A DNA stretch of 64,000 nt from an uncultured Odoribacter sp. (lineage in GTDB: Bacteria; Bacteroidota; Bacteroidia; Bacteroidales; Marinifilaceae). Where the stretch lies: contig CAJURM010000001.1 of NCBI GenBank assembly GCA_910589025.1, positions 1 to 64,000 of the forward strand. The letters are read 5' to 3'. The position numbers and the translations under genes are program-made. Positions 25,001-32,822 of the stretch are shown here, in pieces. The notes under the pieces were generated by a model. It ran no database searches, had not been told where the DNA came from, and was given only the letters and a program-made list of their open reading frames with translations. The first letter of the stretch is position 1, and every line of letters begins with the position of its first letter.

Positions 25001-25924
25001 ACCGAACAAGCTTTGCAGATTCTAAAAGAAATGCAAAAGGATAGGGAAAGTTTCCGGAAACTGAATCTTACGTTTGAAGAGAAAGCGTTCTATGATATTC
25101 TGTTAATGTTGCGTGATAAGTGCAACTTCGAATATGGTGAAGACAAAGAGTCAGACGGAATTATTATTAACGATAAATGCAGGAAGTTAGCCCGTAAAAT
25201 CAAGGAGATAATTGACTTGAAATCAAGCGCGGCTGACTGGCTCAATAATCAGAATATACGCGAACAGCTGAAGTTTGACATTAAAGTATGTTTGGTTAAA
25301 AATGGCTATCCCCCTCAGTATAGTCCGGAAGTTTTCCGTCAAGTTATGGAACAGATGGAGAATTTCAAGGAGAATGAAATTGATTCACCTATACGTGAAT
25401 CCTCCGGAGATAATAATGAAAAAACGAAGAGTCAATCTCATATCATAGATGTTGCTTCTACAGAACAACAATTTGTAACACATTTGCCTTATTACCCAAG
25501 TATTAAGGCTGCCTGCCACGATTTGTCTGAAATTGAAGTACCACATGAGAATGTACAGTGGATGGATGTGTCGGCGGAAATGTCACGTTTGGATAAATCC
25601 ATGTTTGTGGTTAAGGCTATGGGTGATAGTATGAAACCGAAAATCAATGATGGCGATTTTTGTGTTTTTTCTCGCAATACGGGTGGTAGTCGTGAAGGAG
25701 AAATTGTATTGGTGGAAGGATATAATATCAAAGACTACGATAGTGATAATATTGCTTGTACTATCAAGAAATATCATAGTGAAAAACGAGTTACAGAAGA
25801 GGGGTGGGAACATGCACGCATTGAATTGATACCACTCAATAAAGATTACGACCCTTTCACTCTTAATCCTGAAGAATCATTTCGTGTATTGGGAATCTTG
25901 AAGAAAGTGATTTATAAAGATTAA
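22022..25924 (+). CDS. hsdR: Type I restriction endonuclease subunit R with C-terminal S24 peptidase domain
   Basis: The 1300-residue protein has a PD-ExK nuclease site (RPDIVLYVNGMPVCIMELKN, around residues 141-160), Walker A GATGCGKTYT (about 302-311), DEAH-type SDEAHRTQ (about 412), a helicase C domain (QTISRVNRKY) and the HsdR helical C-terminal domain. After a linker, about residues 1165-1300 form an S24/LexA-like domain: FVVKAMGDSMKPKINDGDF with the Ser of GDSM (near 1203), and TIKKYH with the matching Lys (near 1247), then ELIPLNKDYDPFTL. LexA-type domains use this Ser-Lys dyad for self-cleavage. A link between DNA damage and restriction is possible but inferred. Confidence 0.92.
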   Translation: MAKLTSYNGRFCESDFEDAFISFLKQENWTYLSGDKIVRKNQKEVLIDSDLAEFLTNNNAGLDAEEVQQIVDNVRLVGAETDFATLHKVYGWMVNGINFTKKDGTVENIALIDFESPKKNIFRAVNQLTVEYVNNGRTKYRRPDIVLYVNGMPVCIMELKNPTDEKATIEDAWEQINIRYWRDIPHLLHYSPLACISDGVKTRLGTVRTPYEHFYAWRRVNNDDKVSTSPFDEMRTMVKGVYETERFLEIFRDYIYFQDKKFDDKEKEIVCRYPQFFATRLLRESIIKSVKERNGKGGTYFGATGCGKTYTMAFLARQLSMRCASEIGSPTILMIVDREDLQKQGGKLFTKSKEFLGLGEVCVVPNRKKLRQELAARGSGGFYICTIQKFCDREEDSIGLINERSNIICFSDEAHRTQLEGAQRIKYRKLREDDENESLNRVDEQMKAVLSKPYAKVLREALPHATFVGFTGTPIAETYQTFGNEIDRYTMDQAVADEITVPIKYHPRITKVLFDKEKIKMVEEYYKQCAEEGSTQEDIEASKRAMSSLQVILGDPQRLERLAVDIHDHYVNACSGDPDRIQKAMIVCSKRETAYKLLTVFQEKYPEWFEERKSPEGVLCSEEELKELSDMPAMAMVASVGKNDPQDMYNYLGGVINDKRSEKLDAAFKQEKSNFRIVIVVDMWITGFDVESLTYLYNDKPLQKHTLIQTISRVNRKYPRKGFGLIIDYIGIRDNMREAMKMYGGGSNTFAPTDDDVEQATMIFREQLSIIKDLFKTEDLTPLLHSETDPTLRYILLAKAAEYVFKSNELLNLASEDEKKVKKVLFKTYFLNVVKRMRIAYDICQPSGYLCDEESVWAQCFMAIAGFVRKMSGTDAPDAETMNRKVAKMVEEALKYTKVESMLNIGEEEDIFSPEYFEKLSDVKMPASKLELLVKVLKKQITEYGKTNQAAAKRFMEMLEETIKQYHERRKHLSAEEAGETQETVSEEIIKQATEQALQILKEMQKDRESFRKLNLTFEEKAFYDILLMLRDKCNFEYGEDKESDGIIINDKCRKLARKIKEIIDLKSSAADWLNNQNIREQLKFDIKVCLVKNGYPPQYSPEVFRQVMEQMENFKENEIDSPIRESSGDNNEKTKSQSHIIDVASTEQQFVTHLPYYPSIKAACHDLSEIEVPHENVQWMDVSAEMSRLDKSMFVVKAMGDSMKPKINDGDFCVFSRNTGGSREGEIVLVEGYNIKDYDSDNIACTIKKYHSEKRVTEEGWEHARIELIPLNKDYDPFTLNPEESFRVLGILKKVIYKD

Positions 25925-25938
25925 AATAGCTTATTATT

Positions 25939-26643
25939 ATGATTAAAACAGGTGATTTTATTAAAGAGTATCTTCCGCTTTTGCTGGTTATATTATTTGC
26001 ATTAATTGGTTTCGGGGCAAGTGTCTTATTTCTGTCTATTGATCTTTTTTTGACATTGTTAGGATTAGGGATTAGTGCGGCACTTGTTCAATGCGCATTC
26101 ATACAAAACAGAATACAGAAAGACAATATAAAAATCCAACTCTTTGATAAAAGGTATGCTGTATTTCAAGCACTGTTGGATTCTATTACTGTTATTAAAC
26201 GGAATAATTGGGATAGGTACATATTGTTTAATGGTAACGATGTCTTCAAACAAGTGATAGAGATCGAAGAAAACTTGTACAAGTCGGTGCAACTCTCTAT
26301 ATGTCTTTTTGACCAAGATTTGTATGCTAAATTATGTGCTGTTAATGACGCTTTTTGCAGCGTAGCTAAATCTTTTAAAAATATGCTGGTGACAAATATA
26401 GATAATTTATCCTCAGAAGGAGACGTACAAGCTCTTTTGAAACAGATTAGTTCTCAAATCATATCACAAGAAGGTCTGGATAGTAAAGAATATGAGGACA
26501 AGTTGAAAGATAAATTCCCCAAAATATACATTAATTTGAAGGAGTTTGCTAATGAGTGCAAGGCGTATCTTTCTTTTGTTGAAGAATGCGGCATAAAAAA
26601 AGAGTTCGGAAAATATATTGTCGTAGATAGTTTGGACAAATAG
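25939..26643 (+). CDS. Hypothetical two-helix membrane protein, last gene of the defence operon
   Basis: The 234-residue protein has two hydrophobic segments close together (about residues 12-30 and 34-52), then a ~180-residue, mostly helical cytosolic region (KRYAVFQALLDSITVIKRNN..., with EENLYKSVQLSICLF). It begins 15 bp after hsdR and reads in the same direction. No family recognised. Two-helix anchor plus helical domain is a common layout of membrane-acting defence proteins, but it could be a passenger. Confidence 0.65.
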   Translation: MIKTGDFIKEYLPLLLVILFALIGFGASVLFLSIDLFLTLLGLGISAALVQCAFIQNRIQKDNIKIQLFDKRYAVFQALLDSITVIKRNNWDRYILFNGNDVFKQVIEIEENLYKSVQLSICLFDQDLYAKLCAVNDAFCSVAKSFKNMLVTNIDNLSSEGDVQALLKQISSQIISQEGLDSKEYEDKLKDKFPKIYINLKEFANECKAYLSFVEECGIKKEFGKYIVVDSLDK

Positions 26644-26697
26644 TTCCCAAACAACAGTATGATTCTGCCGTTATCTGAATATAGTTCCATTGTTCGA

Positions 26698-26775
26698 AAG
26701 GTTGGGGGGCTGCCAAAGGGAGAATGGAGTGTATGTTGTTCCTATAAATTTATTATAGCCGTAATTGATAGAAAT
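26698..26775 (+). pseudogene. Decayed 3' end of a DUF4143 ATPase gene
   Basis: The stretch from GGTTGGGGGGCTGCCAAAGG through GTGTATGTTGTTCCTATAAA matches the last ~70 bp of the ATPase gene at 11632-12897 (codons for GGACQRKDGVYVVPINLL) with scattered changes and a one-base gap that breaks the frame. Nothing of the rest of the gene remains. It lies immediately right of the defence operon. Confidence 0.75.
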
Positions 26776-26776
26776 A

Positions 26777-26825
26777 TTGAAAGGGCTGAAAAAAGTTTTC
26801 TTTTCAACTTTTCCAACCCTTTCAA
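26777..26825 (+). terminator. Imperfect hairpin between the defence operon and the convergent core gene
   Basis: TTGAAAGGGCTGAAAAAAG at 26777-26795 pairs with CTTTTCCAACCCTTTCAA at 26808-26825 with two or three mismatches. It lies between convergent genes and may end transcription on both strands. The sequence belongs to a degenerate intergenic repeat also seen near 49283, 58028 and 60114. Confidence 0.4.
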
Positions 26826-26849
26826 CTCTGCAATTTTTTAAACTTTGCT

Positions 26850-28301
26850 TTACTCTACCGTTATGCCTTGTTTTTGGTATTCTCTTTTCAGCAGGTCTAC
26901 CATTTGGTCTACGGCTAAGTTTTTAGCAATAATTTTTTTGTCTTTGTCCAGGATGTACATGACTGGGGTGGAGAAGACATTGTAAATGGTCCAGTAGTTG
27001 GACTGACGGTTGGGATCCCAGCAGTTGATGAAGTCGAACATCTCGTGTTTCTCCACAAATTCTTCCCACTCTTTTTTATTGGTATGGGTGTTTACGGCAA
27101 AGACTTTCAAGCCGTGAGGACCAAAGCGTTCAAATATTTCTTTCTTAGCCAACGGAACTTGTTTCTTGCAATGGCCGCAATTGGGTTCCCAGAATAGCAG
27201 CAGGATAAAAGGAGCTTTGGTTTCGCTCAGGCTCACCCAGTTCCCTTCCAGTGATGGTAACCGGAGGTCCATGGCCGTGTGGTTCAGCAGATTGTACTGA
27301 CGTTTGTAGACTTCGTCCGTAATTTTTTTCATCTGTTCTTTGTCCAGCCAGTCCACAATACCACTGACGTAATAATGGTGTCCTAATTTAACGAAAGCCT
27401 CGTCCATGCCCATAATTTTGTTGTCAAACGTATAGACCAGACAATAATTCATCAAATAGCGGAACATCGCTTTACAGGGACGTGATTTCTCTAAAATTTC
27501 CACACAGGAAAGGTAGAGGGAATCCGGATGAACCATGACCATGTTTTTGAAATAGTCGTCAAGTTTGGTCTTGAATATCGGTGTACGGATTAACGTACTG
27601 TCGGCGAAATTGGTATAGTCCCAATAGTGTTTTTTGCTGTAAAAGTAAGCCTGACGGCGTATTTCCATCTCTCTGTCCTTCGTGTTTTCGGGTACGGTTT
27701 TGGAAAAATCGGGAATTTCAGGGGAGAGGGTAAAGTTGGCAAAAGTGGCTAATGCCGAATGGGGAAATTTCTTTACCATTTGGGCAATGTAGGCACGCAC
27801 TTCCTTATCTGCCTGTTCGAAACGGGCGGTATAGGCTTTCTTTATTTCTTCTTTATCCTTGTTCGGGTCCTTATCATACTCATCCCGGATGGCTTTGCTT
27901 TTCTGGTTCTGGGTTACCATGAAACGCTGGAAATCGCGGAATGCCGTATTTTCAGGAGAACCTTCAAACTCAATGTGGTTGAGCACGTCGAGGGTATCAC
28001 TTTTGATACTGAAATTTTGAGTATCACCCATAATCAGGTCAAAATAGTTGCTGTTGGAGAAAAGCAGCAGATACATACCCCGTGCCAGTTTCTTTTTGCT
28101 GTCTTTGAAGTAGCCCACACCTTTGTTGTCTAATTGGGCGGTATCGACGGCATACACCTTGCCTTCAAAATAGTTTGCCAAAATGATGCTTTTGCCGGGC
28201 ATTTTGTCTACAGTGATTTTAATATTATAGCCCTGAGCACCCGCTTTGTATGCTATGGTAAGCAGCATGCAAAACACCAGTGGAGAAAGGATTTTTTTCA
28301 T
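26850..28301 (-). CDS. TlpA-like thioredoxin-fold protein, periplasmic
   Basis: The 483-residue protein has a signal peptide (MKKILSPLVFCMLLTIAYKA...), an N-terminal DUF4369-like beta domain (GKSIILANYFEGKVYAVDTA), a helical middle, and a C-terminal AhpC/TlpA thioredoxin domain with FWEPNCGHCKKQVP; the redox pair is Cys375 and Cys378. Such proteins reduce or resolve disulfides of envelope proteins in Bacteroidota. It starts 5 bp after the TPR lipoprotein gene and is probably co-transcribed with it. Confidence 0.88.
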   Translation of the reverse strand: MKKILSPLVFCMLLTIAYKAGAQGYNIKITVDKMPGKSIILANYFEGKVYAVDTAQLDNKGVGYFKDSKKKLARGMYLLLFSNSNYFDLIMGDTQNFSIKSDTLDVLNHIEFEGSPENTAFRDFQRFMVTQNQKSKAIRDEYDKDPNKDKEEIKKAYTARFEQADKEVRAYIAQMVKKFPHSALATFANFTLSPEIPDFSKTVPENTKDREMEIRRQAYFYSKKHYWDYTNFADSTLIRTPIFKTKLDDYFKNMVMVHPDSLYLSCVEILEKSRPCKAMFRYLMNYCLVYTFDNKIMGMDEAFVKLGHHYYVSGIVDWLDKEQMKKITDEVYKRQYNLLNHTAMDLRLPSLEGNWVSLSETKAPFILLLFWEPNCGHCKKQVPLAKKEIFERFGPHGLKVFAVNTHTNKKEWEEFVEKHEMFDFINCWDPNRQSNYWTIYNVFSTPVMYILDKDKKIIAKNLAVDQMVDLLKREYQKQGITVE

Positions 28302-28306
28302 CTGTA

Positions 28307-29011
28307 TTAATATCTGAAATGAGTATTGATTACTTTATCGGCTTTTTGCAGCCCCAGTTTAGAGGCTATCTGCAAGTCCTTGAGTGCTTCGTCCGACCGG
28401 TTTACCGCCATTTTGGCAATTGCGCGGTTGTAATAGGATTTAGCGTTGGACGGGTCTACGTTGATGGCTTCGGTATAATCCTGGATGGCTCCGTTCATGT
28501 CGCCTTTGATTTGCAGGATGACGCCGCGGTTGAAATAAAGTCCCGTTTCTTTCAGTCCCAATTCCATCGCCCGGTTATAATCGGCAAGGGCGCCTTCATA
28601 GTCTTTCATATAAAAACGGGCAATTCCGCGGTAATGATAGGCGGTAACGAAATCGGGACGCAGGTTGATGGTCTGAGAGTAGTCCTTGATTGCACTGGAA
28701 TAAATACCGATGTTTTCGTATACCACCCCCCGGTTGAAATAGGAAAGGGCATGGTCCGGGAAGTTGGTCAGGAGATAATTGAAGTCGTTCAGTGCTTCCC
28801 TGTAGCGTTTGGTGTTGGCATAACATACCGCCCGGTTGTAATAGGCCGGAAACCAAACGTTATCCTGTATCAGTGCATTATTGAATTCAACGATGGCTTG
28901 ATCATATAATCCTTGTTTCATGTATTCCAGTCCCCTCTTGTTATTCTGTTTGACTTTGTTGTCGCAGGAAGCCAGTAAAACCAGAATGAAAATCAACAAT
29001 CCGTATTTCAT
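28307..29011 (-). CDS. TPR-repeat lipoprotein
   Basis: The 234-residue protein has a lipobox (LVLLASC, Cys near residue 16) and then about six tetratricopeptide repeats with the usual A/Y/G pattern, for example AIVEFNNALIQDNVWFPAYY and AIKDYSQTINLRPDFVTAYH. It should be an outer- or inner-membrane-anchored periplasmic scaffold. It precedes the thioredoxin-like gene by 5 bp. The partner is unknown. Confidence 0.88.
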   Translation of the reverse strand: MKYGLLIFILVLLASCDNKVKQNNKRGLEYMKQGLYDQAIVEFNNALIQDNVWFPAYYNRAVCYANTKRYREALNDFNYLLTNFPDHALSYFNRGVVYENIGIYSSAIKDYSQTINLRPDFVTAYHYRGIARFYMKDYEGALADYNRAMELGLKETGLYFNRGVILQIKGDMNGAIQDYTEAINVDPSNAKSYYNRAIAKMAVNRSDEALKDLQIASKLGLQKADKVINTHFRY

Positions 29012-29106
29012 AAGGTAAATATTATTTTCAAACTCATAATCCGTCCAAAATTAGTGATTCGGATTGAGATATTAAAACTTTGCATTAAATTTTATTCTTT
29101 TTCCCT

Positions 29107-30930
29107 TTATTTGCTATAAAGTTTCTTGATGAGGTCGGGACGTCTGAGCCGGTTCAGAAATGATTTGATAACAGAGGTGTATTCTTTTTTATACCAGAAA
29201 AAGAACATGTTTTGGAGTTTTTTGTCCTTTTCATTTTTGGCGGAAGTGATTTTTTCCAGAGAATACGGGTGGTATCCGGTGTAATACATCGTCGTCGCCA
29301 GAGTCATGGGCGTGGGGGTAAAATCCTGTACTTGTTCCAAACGGAAATTCAGTTGTTTGGTAGCCACTGCCAGTTCTGCCATGTCTTCCGGACGGCAGCC
29401 CGGGTGGGAGGAAATGAAATAGGGGACAATTTGCTGTTTCAAACCGTTTTGCCGGTTGATGTCGTCAAATTGCTGTTTGAGTCGTTGGAACAGGTTGAAC
29501 GGAGGTTTACGCATCAGGCGGAGTACGTGTTCAGCTGAATGTTCCGGAGCTACTTTGAAATGGCCGGATACATGGTGTTTGATAACCGTTTGCAGGTATT
29601 CTGCATTGGTCCGGTTCACCTGTTTGTCGTGGGTGTCGTGCAGGCAAAGGTCATACCGGATGCCGGAACCGATGAAACAATGCTTTACTTTATCTATACT
29701 CCGTGCTTTGTTGTATATTTCCAGCAGGCGGGAGTGGTCGGTATTCAGATTTTTGCACAGGGAGGGGAAAGCGCAAGATGCCCTTTTGCAGCGGCTGCAA
29801 AGGGCCTGGTTTTTACCTCCTAAGGCATACATATTGGCGGAAGGGCCTCCTAAATCGGTGATGGTTCCTTTGAAATCGGGCATTTGGGTAATTTTTCCGA
29901 TTTCTTCCAAAACGGATTGTTCGGAACGAGAGGAAATGAATTTTCCCTGGTGGGCGGAAATGGTGCAGAATGCACACCCTCCGAAACATCCGCGATGCAG
30001 GGTGACGGAATGCCTTATCATGTTGTAGGCCGGAATCTCTTTCCCTTTATACCGGGGGTGGGGTAAGCGGGTGAAAGGCAAGGCATAGACGGAGTCTATT
30101 TCGCGTGTAGTCATGGGGGCATAGGGAGGATTGACGATGATGAGACGGTCTGCTATGGGCTGTATTAACAGAGCTGCATGCAGGCTGTTTGACTCTTCCT
30201 CGATATGACGGAAATTGCGGGCATGTTTTTGCTTGTCTGCGAGGCATTCTTCGTGAGGATATAAGTGAATGACCTGCCATTTTTTATTGGTGGCATACGT
30301 TTCGTTGTTTTTTCTCAGTACACAGGTCTGCGGAATATTGGTGAGCTGACGGAAAGGGATGCCCTGTTTGAGGTATTTGCACAATTCGGTCAGGGGCTTT
30401 TCGCCCATGCCATAGACTAACATATCCGCACCGCTTTCATAGAGAATAGAGGGTTTCAGACTGTCCTGCCAGTAATCGTAATGTGAAAAACGGCGCAGAG
30501 AAGCCTCAATGCCGCCTATGACGACAGGCACATCAGGATAAAGCTCTTTTAATATTTTTGTATAGACAAGTGTCGGCATATCGGGACGTGCTCCCGCTTT
30601 TCCGTCGGGGGTGTAGGCATCGTTAGACCTTTTTCTTTTAGCAGCGGTATAGTGGTTGACCATAGAATCCATGCATCCGGCACTGATGCCAAAAAACAGG
30701 TTGGGACGTCCTAATTTCCTGAAGTCCCTCAAATCGTCCCGCCAGTTCGGTTGTGGAACGATAGCCACTTTCAGGCCGAGGGATTCCAACAGCCTGCCGA
30801 TAACAGCCGTACCGAAAGAGGGATGGTCGACGTATGCGTCCCCGGAAAAGAGGATAATGTCCGGATTCTCCCAGCCTCGTTCACGGATTTCTTTTACAGA
30901 GGTCGGTAACCAAGAATAATTGTCTGCCAT
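29107..30930 (-). CDS. ygiQ: YgiQ-family radical SAM protein
   Basis: The 607-residue protein has an N-terminal UPF0313 domain (DIILFSGDAYVDHPSFG), then the radical SAM cluster motif CFGGCAFC in RGCFGGCAFCTISAHQGK and a C-terminal DUF3362-like segment (FTPTPMTLATTMYYTGYHPY). Length and motifs fit the YgiQ family; the substrate is not known. It is divergent from rimO, and both genes appear to have short leaders behind opposed -7 elements. Confidence 0.92.
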   Translation of the reverse strand: MADNYSWLPTSVKEIRERGWENPDIILFSGDAYVDHPSFGTAVIGRLLESLGLKVAIVPQPNWRDDLRDFRKLGRPNLFFGISAGCMDSMVNHYTAAKRKRSNDAYTPDGKAGARPDMPTLVYTKILKELYPDVPVVIGGIEASLRRFSHYDYWQDSLKPSILYESGADMLVYGMGEKPLTELCKYLKQGIPFRQLTNIPQTCVLRKNNETYATNKKWQVIHLYPHEECLADKQKHARNFRHIEEESNSLHAALLIQPIADRLIIVNPPYAPMTTREIDSVYALPFTRLPHPRYKGKEIPAYNMIRHSVTLHRGCFGGCAFCTISAHQGKFISSRSEQSVLEEIGKITQMPDFKGTITDLGGPSANMYALGGKNQALCSRCKRASCAFPSLCKNLNTDHSRLLEIYNKARSIDKVKHCFIGSGIRYDLCLHDTHDKQVNRTNAEYLQTVIKHHVSGHFKVAPEHSAEHVLRLMRKPPFNLFQRLKQQFDDINRQNGLKQQIVPYFISSHPGCRPEDMAELAVATKQLNFRLEQVQDFTPTPMTLATTMYYTGYHPYSLEKITSAKNEKDKKLQNMFFFWYKKEYTSVIKSFLNRLRRPDLIKKLYSK

Positions 30931-30959
30931 GTCCGTGTGTTTCTTTTAGTCCTTGCGTG

Positions 30960-30967
30960 CAAAGATA
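30960..30967 (-). promoter_or_regulatory. -7 element of ygiQ
   Basis: CAAAGATA on the plus strand reads TATCTTTG on the minus strand, matching TAnnTTTG, about 30 bp before the ygiQ start. It faces the identical octamer TATCTTTG at 30979 that serves rimO. Confidence 0.5.
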
Positions 30968-30978
30968 CCTTTTTTCGT

Positions 30979-30986
30979 TATCTTTG
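30979..30986 (+). promoter_or_regulatory. -7 element of rimO
   Basis: TATCTTTG matches TAnnTTTG about 20 bp upstream of ATG 31007. Only 11 bp separate it from the divergent ygiQ element, so the two promoters overlap and polymerases probably compete. Confidence 0.55.
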
Positions 30987-31006
30987 CCGCGCGAATTTAA
31001 AAAGTG

Positions 31007-32314
31007 ATGAATAAAGTTAATGTTATTAGCCTGGGATGCTCCAAAAATCTGGTGGATTCGGAGTTGTTGCTGAAGCAATTGGCTCATGCCGGTTATCGGA
31101 CGGAAACAGATGCGGAAAATTCGGATGCGGAAGTGGTGGTGATTAATACTTGCGGTTTCATTGGAGATGCCAAAGAGGAGTCGGTGAATACGATTTTGGA
31201 GCAGGTAGAGAGAAAGAAAGCGGGGATTGTGAAAAGGTTGTTGGTGATGGGGTGTTTGTCACAGCGTTACGGAGATGAGCTTCGGAAAGAAATTCCGGAA
31301 GCAGATGCTTTTTTCGGTAAATTCGACTGGAAGGGAATATTGGCGGATTTGGGGCAGCATTATGAGGATACCCTCCGGAATCAGCGGCAACTGACGACTC
31401 CCGGACACTATGCTTACCTGAAAATAGCGGAAGGGTGCAACCGGACATGTTCCTATTGTGCCATTCCTATTATGACAGGCAAATATCAATCGAGAGGGAT
31501 GGATGAGATTCTGGAGGAGTGCAGGGAACTGGTGAAGAATGGTGTGAAGGAGTTGTTGGTTATAGCACAGGATTTGACTTATTACGGTACGGATTTGTAT
31601 GGGCGGAATAAGCTGGCGGAGTTGGTTGAACGCATTTCGGATATTCCCGGTGTCGAGTGGATTAAACTTCATTATGCCTATCCGGCAGCTTTCCCGGAGG
31701 AGATTCTGAAAGTGATGCGGGAACGGGACAATGTATGCAAATATTTGGATATTGCTTTGCAACATTGTAGTGATTCGATGTTGAAAATGATGCGAAGGGG
31801 GGTGGATAAGTTGCAGACTATTCGGCTGGTGGAGAAAATCCGGCAGGAAGTACCTGGAATATTTCTTCGTACGACGTTAATGACGGGACATCCCGGAGAG
31901 ACAGAAAAAGATTTTGAAGAGTTGTGTGAGTTTGTGAGCCGGATGAAATTTGAACGTTTGGGCGTTTTTCCTTATTCACACGAAGAGGATACTTATTGCG
32001 ACCTGCATTATGAAGACAATGTGCCGGAGGAGATCAAGCGTCAAAGGGCGGAAAAAATCATGGAATTGCAGGCGGGTGTATCCGAAAAGCTGAATAATTC
32101 GTTAATAGGGAAAGTATTTAAAGTTCTGGTTGACCGCAAAGAGGACAATTATTATATAGGCCGTACTGAACACGATTCTCCGGAAGTGGATCCGGAAGTA
32201 TTGATTGAGGGAGCGGCGGATTTGCAGGTGAGTAATTTTTATTTGGTAAAAATTACGGGAGCTGATGAATATGATTTGTATGGAAGTATCGCAGAAGAGA
32301 CTTCCGGTAAATAA
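31007..32314 (+). CDS. rimO: Ribosomal protein S12 methylthiotransferase RimO
   Basis: The 435-residue protein has the UPF0004 N-terminal domain with its three cluster cysteines (LGCSKN, NTCGFIGDA, GCLSQRY), the radical SAM motif CNRTCSYC near residue 144 and a C-terminal TRAM domain. HPGETEKDFEEL and the SLGCSKNLVDSE opening separate RimO from MiaB, a homologue of which is at 47918. It adds a methylthio group to an aspartate of ribosomal protein S12. ATG 31007 is preferred to the adjoining GTG 31004. Confidence 0.95.
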   Translation: MNKVNVISLGCSKNLVDSELLLKQLAHAGYRTETDAENSDAEVVVINTCGFIGDAKEESVNTILEQVERKKAGIVKRLLVMGCLSQRYGDELRKEIPEADAFFGKFDWKGILADLGQHYEDTLRNQRQLTTPGHYAYLKIAEGCNRTCSYCAIPIMTGKYQSRGMDEILEECRELVKNGVKELLVIAQDLTYYGTDLYGRNKLAELVERISDIPGVEWIKLHYAYPAAFPEEILKVMRERDNVCKYLDIALQHCSDSMLKMMRRGVDKLQTIRLVEKIRQEVPGIFLRTTLMTGHPGETEKDFEELCEFVSRMKFERLGVFPYSHEEDTYCDLHYEDNVPEEIKRQRAEKIMELQAGVSEKLNNSLIGKVFKVLVDRKEDNYYIGRTEHDSPEVDPEVLIEGAADLQVSNFYLVKITGADEYDLYGSIAEETSGK

Positions 32315-32334
32315 ACAATTATAATAAACAGAAA

Positions 32335-32799
32335 ATGATGAAAAAAGTTCAATGGATGATTTTTGTACTGTTGCTGGCAGCAGTAGTAGGTTGTAAGAAT
32401 GCTCCGAAAGAGCAGAATCAGGTTGCTCTTACCGGACACGAGTGGGAATTAAAAACCATGACGAAAGCGGATTCGGTGGTAAAAAATCCGGAGCAGTTGC
32501 CGACATTGCTCTTTTCAGACAGTACGGCAGTGTATGGCTCTGCCGGTTGTAACCGCTTCTTCGGTACGTATAGTGTGGAAAAAGGGGGTAAAATGACTCT
32601 TAAACCCGGTGGTTCTACCATGATGTATTGTCCGGATATGGCTTTTGAAGATGCCTATCTGAAAGCTTTGGCAGAAGTAAAGGAGTATGCAATACAGGGA
32701 AAAGAGCTTAAACTGACGGATGGTAACGGTAAGTTAGTATTGTTGTATGGAGTGGTCGATGCGGCTTCCAAAGGAAGCGTACGGGACACGCTTAAGTAA
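32335..32799 (+). CDS. META-domain (HslJ-like) lipoprotein
   Basis: The 154-residue protein has a lipobox (LLLAAVVGC, Cys near residue 20) followed by one META/DUF306 domain: LTGHEWELKTM, GSAGCNRFFGTYSVE, MMYCPDMAFEDAYLKAL and the closing GKLVLLYG. HslJ-type proteins are linked to heat and novobiocin resistance in enterobacteria; the role here is unknown. It lies 20 bp after rimO and 23 bp before hppA, possibly in one transcript. Confidence 0.88.
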   Translation: MMKKVQWMIFVLLLAAVVGCKNAPKEQNQVALTGHEWELKTMTKADSVVKNPEQLPTLLFSDSTAVYGSAGCNRFFGTYSVEKGGKMTLKPGGSTMMYCPDMAFEDAYLKALAEVKEYAIQGKELKLTDGNGKLVLLYGVVDAASKGSVRDTLK

Positions 32800-32822
32800 T
32801 ATTGAAATTTAAAATTTAAAGT

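Noticed and set aside
26659..26841. 60-residue gene right of the defence operon
   Set aside because: Its sequence is explained by a decayed ATPase 3' end in the wrong frame plus an intergenic hairpin.
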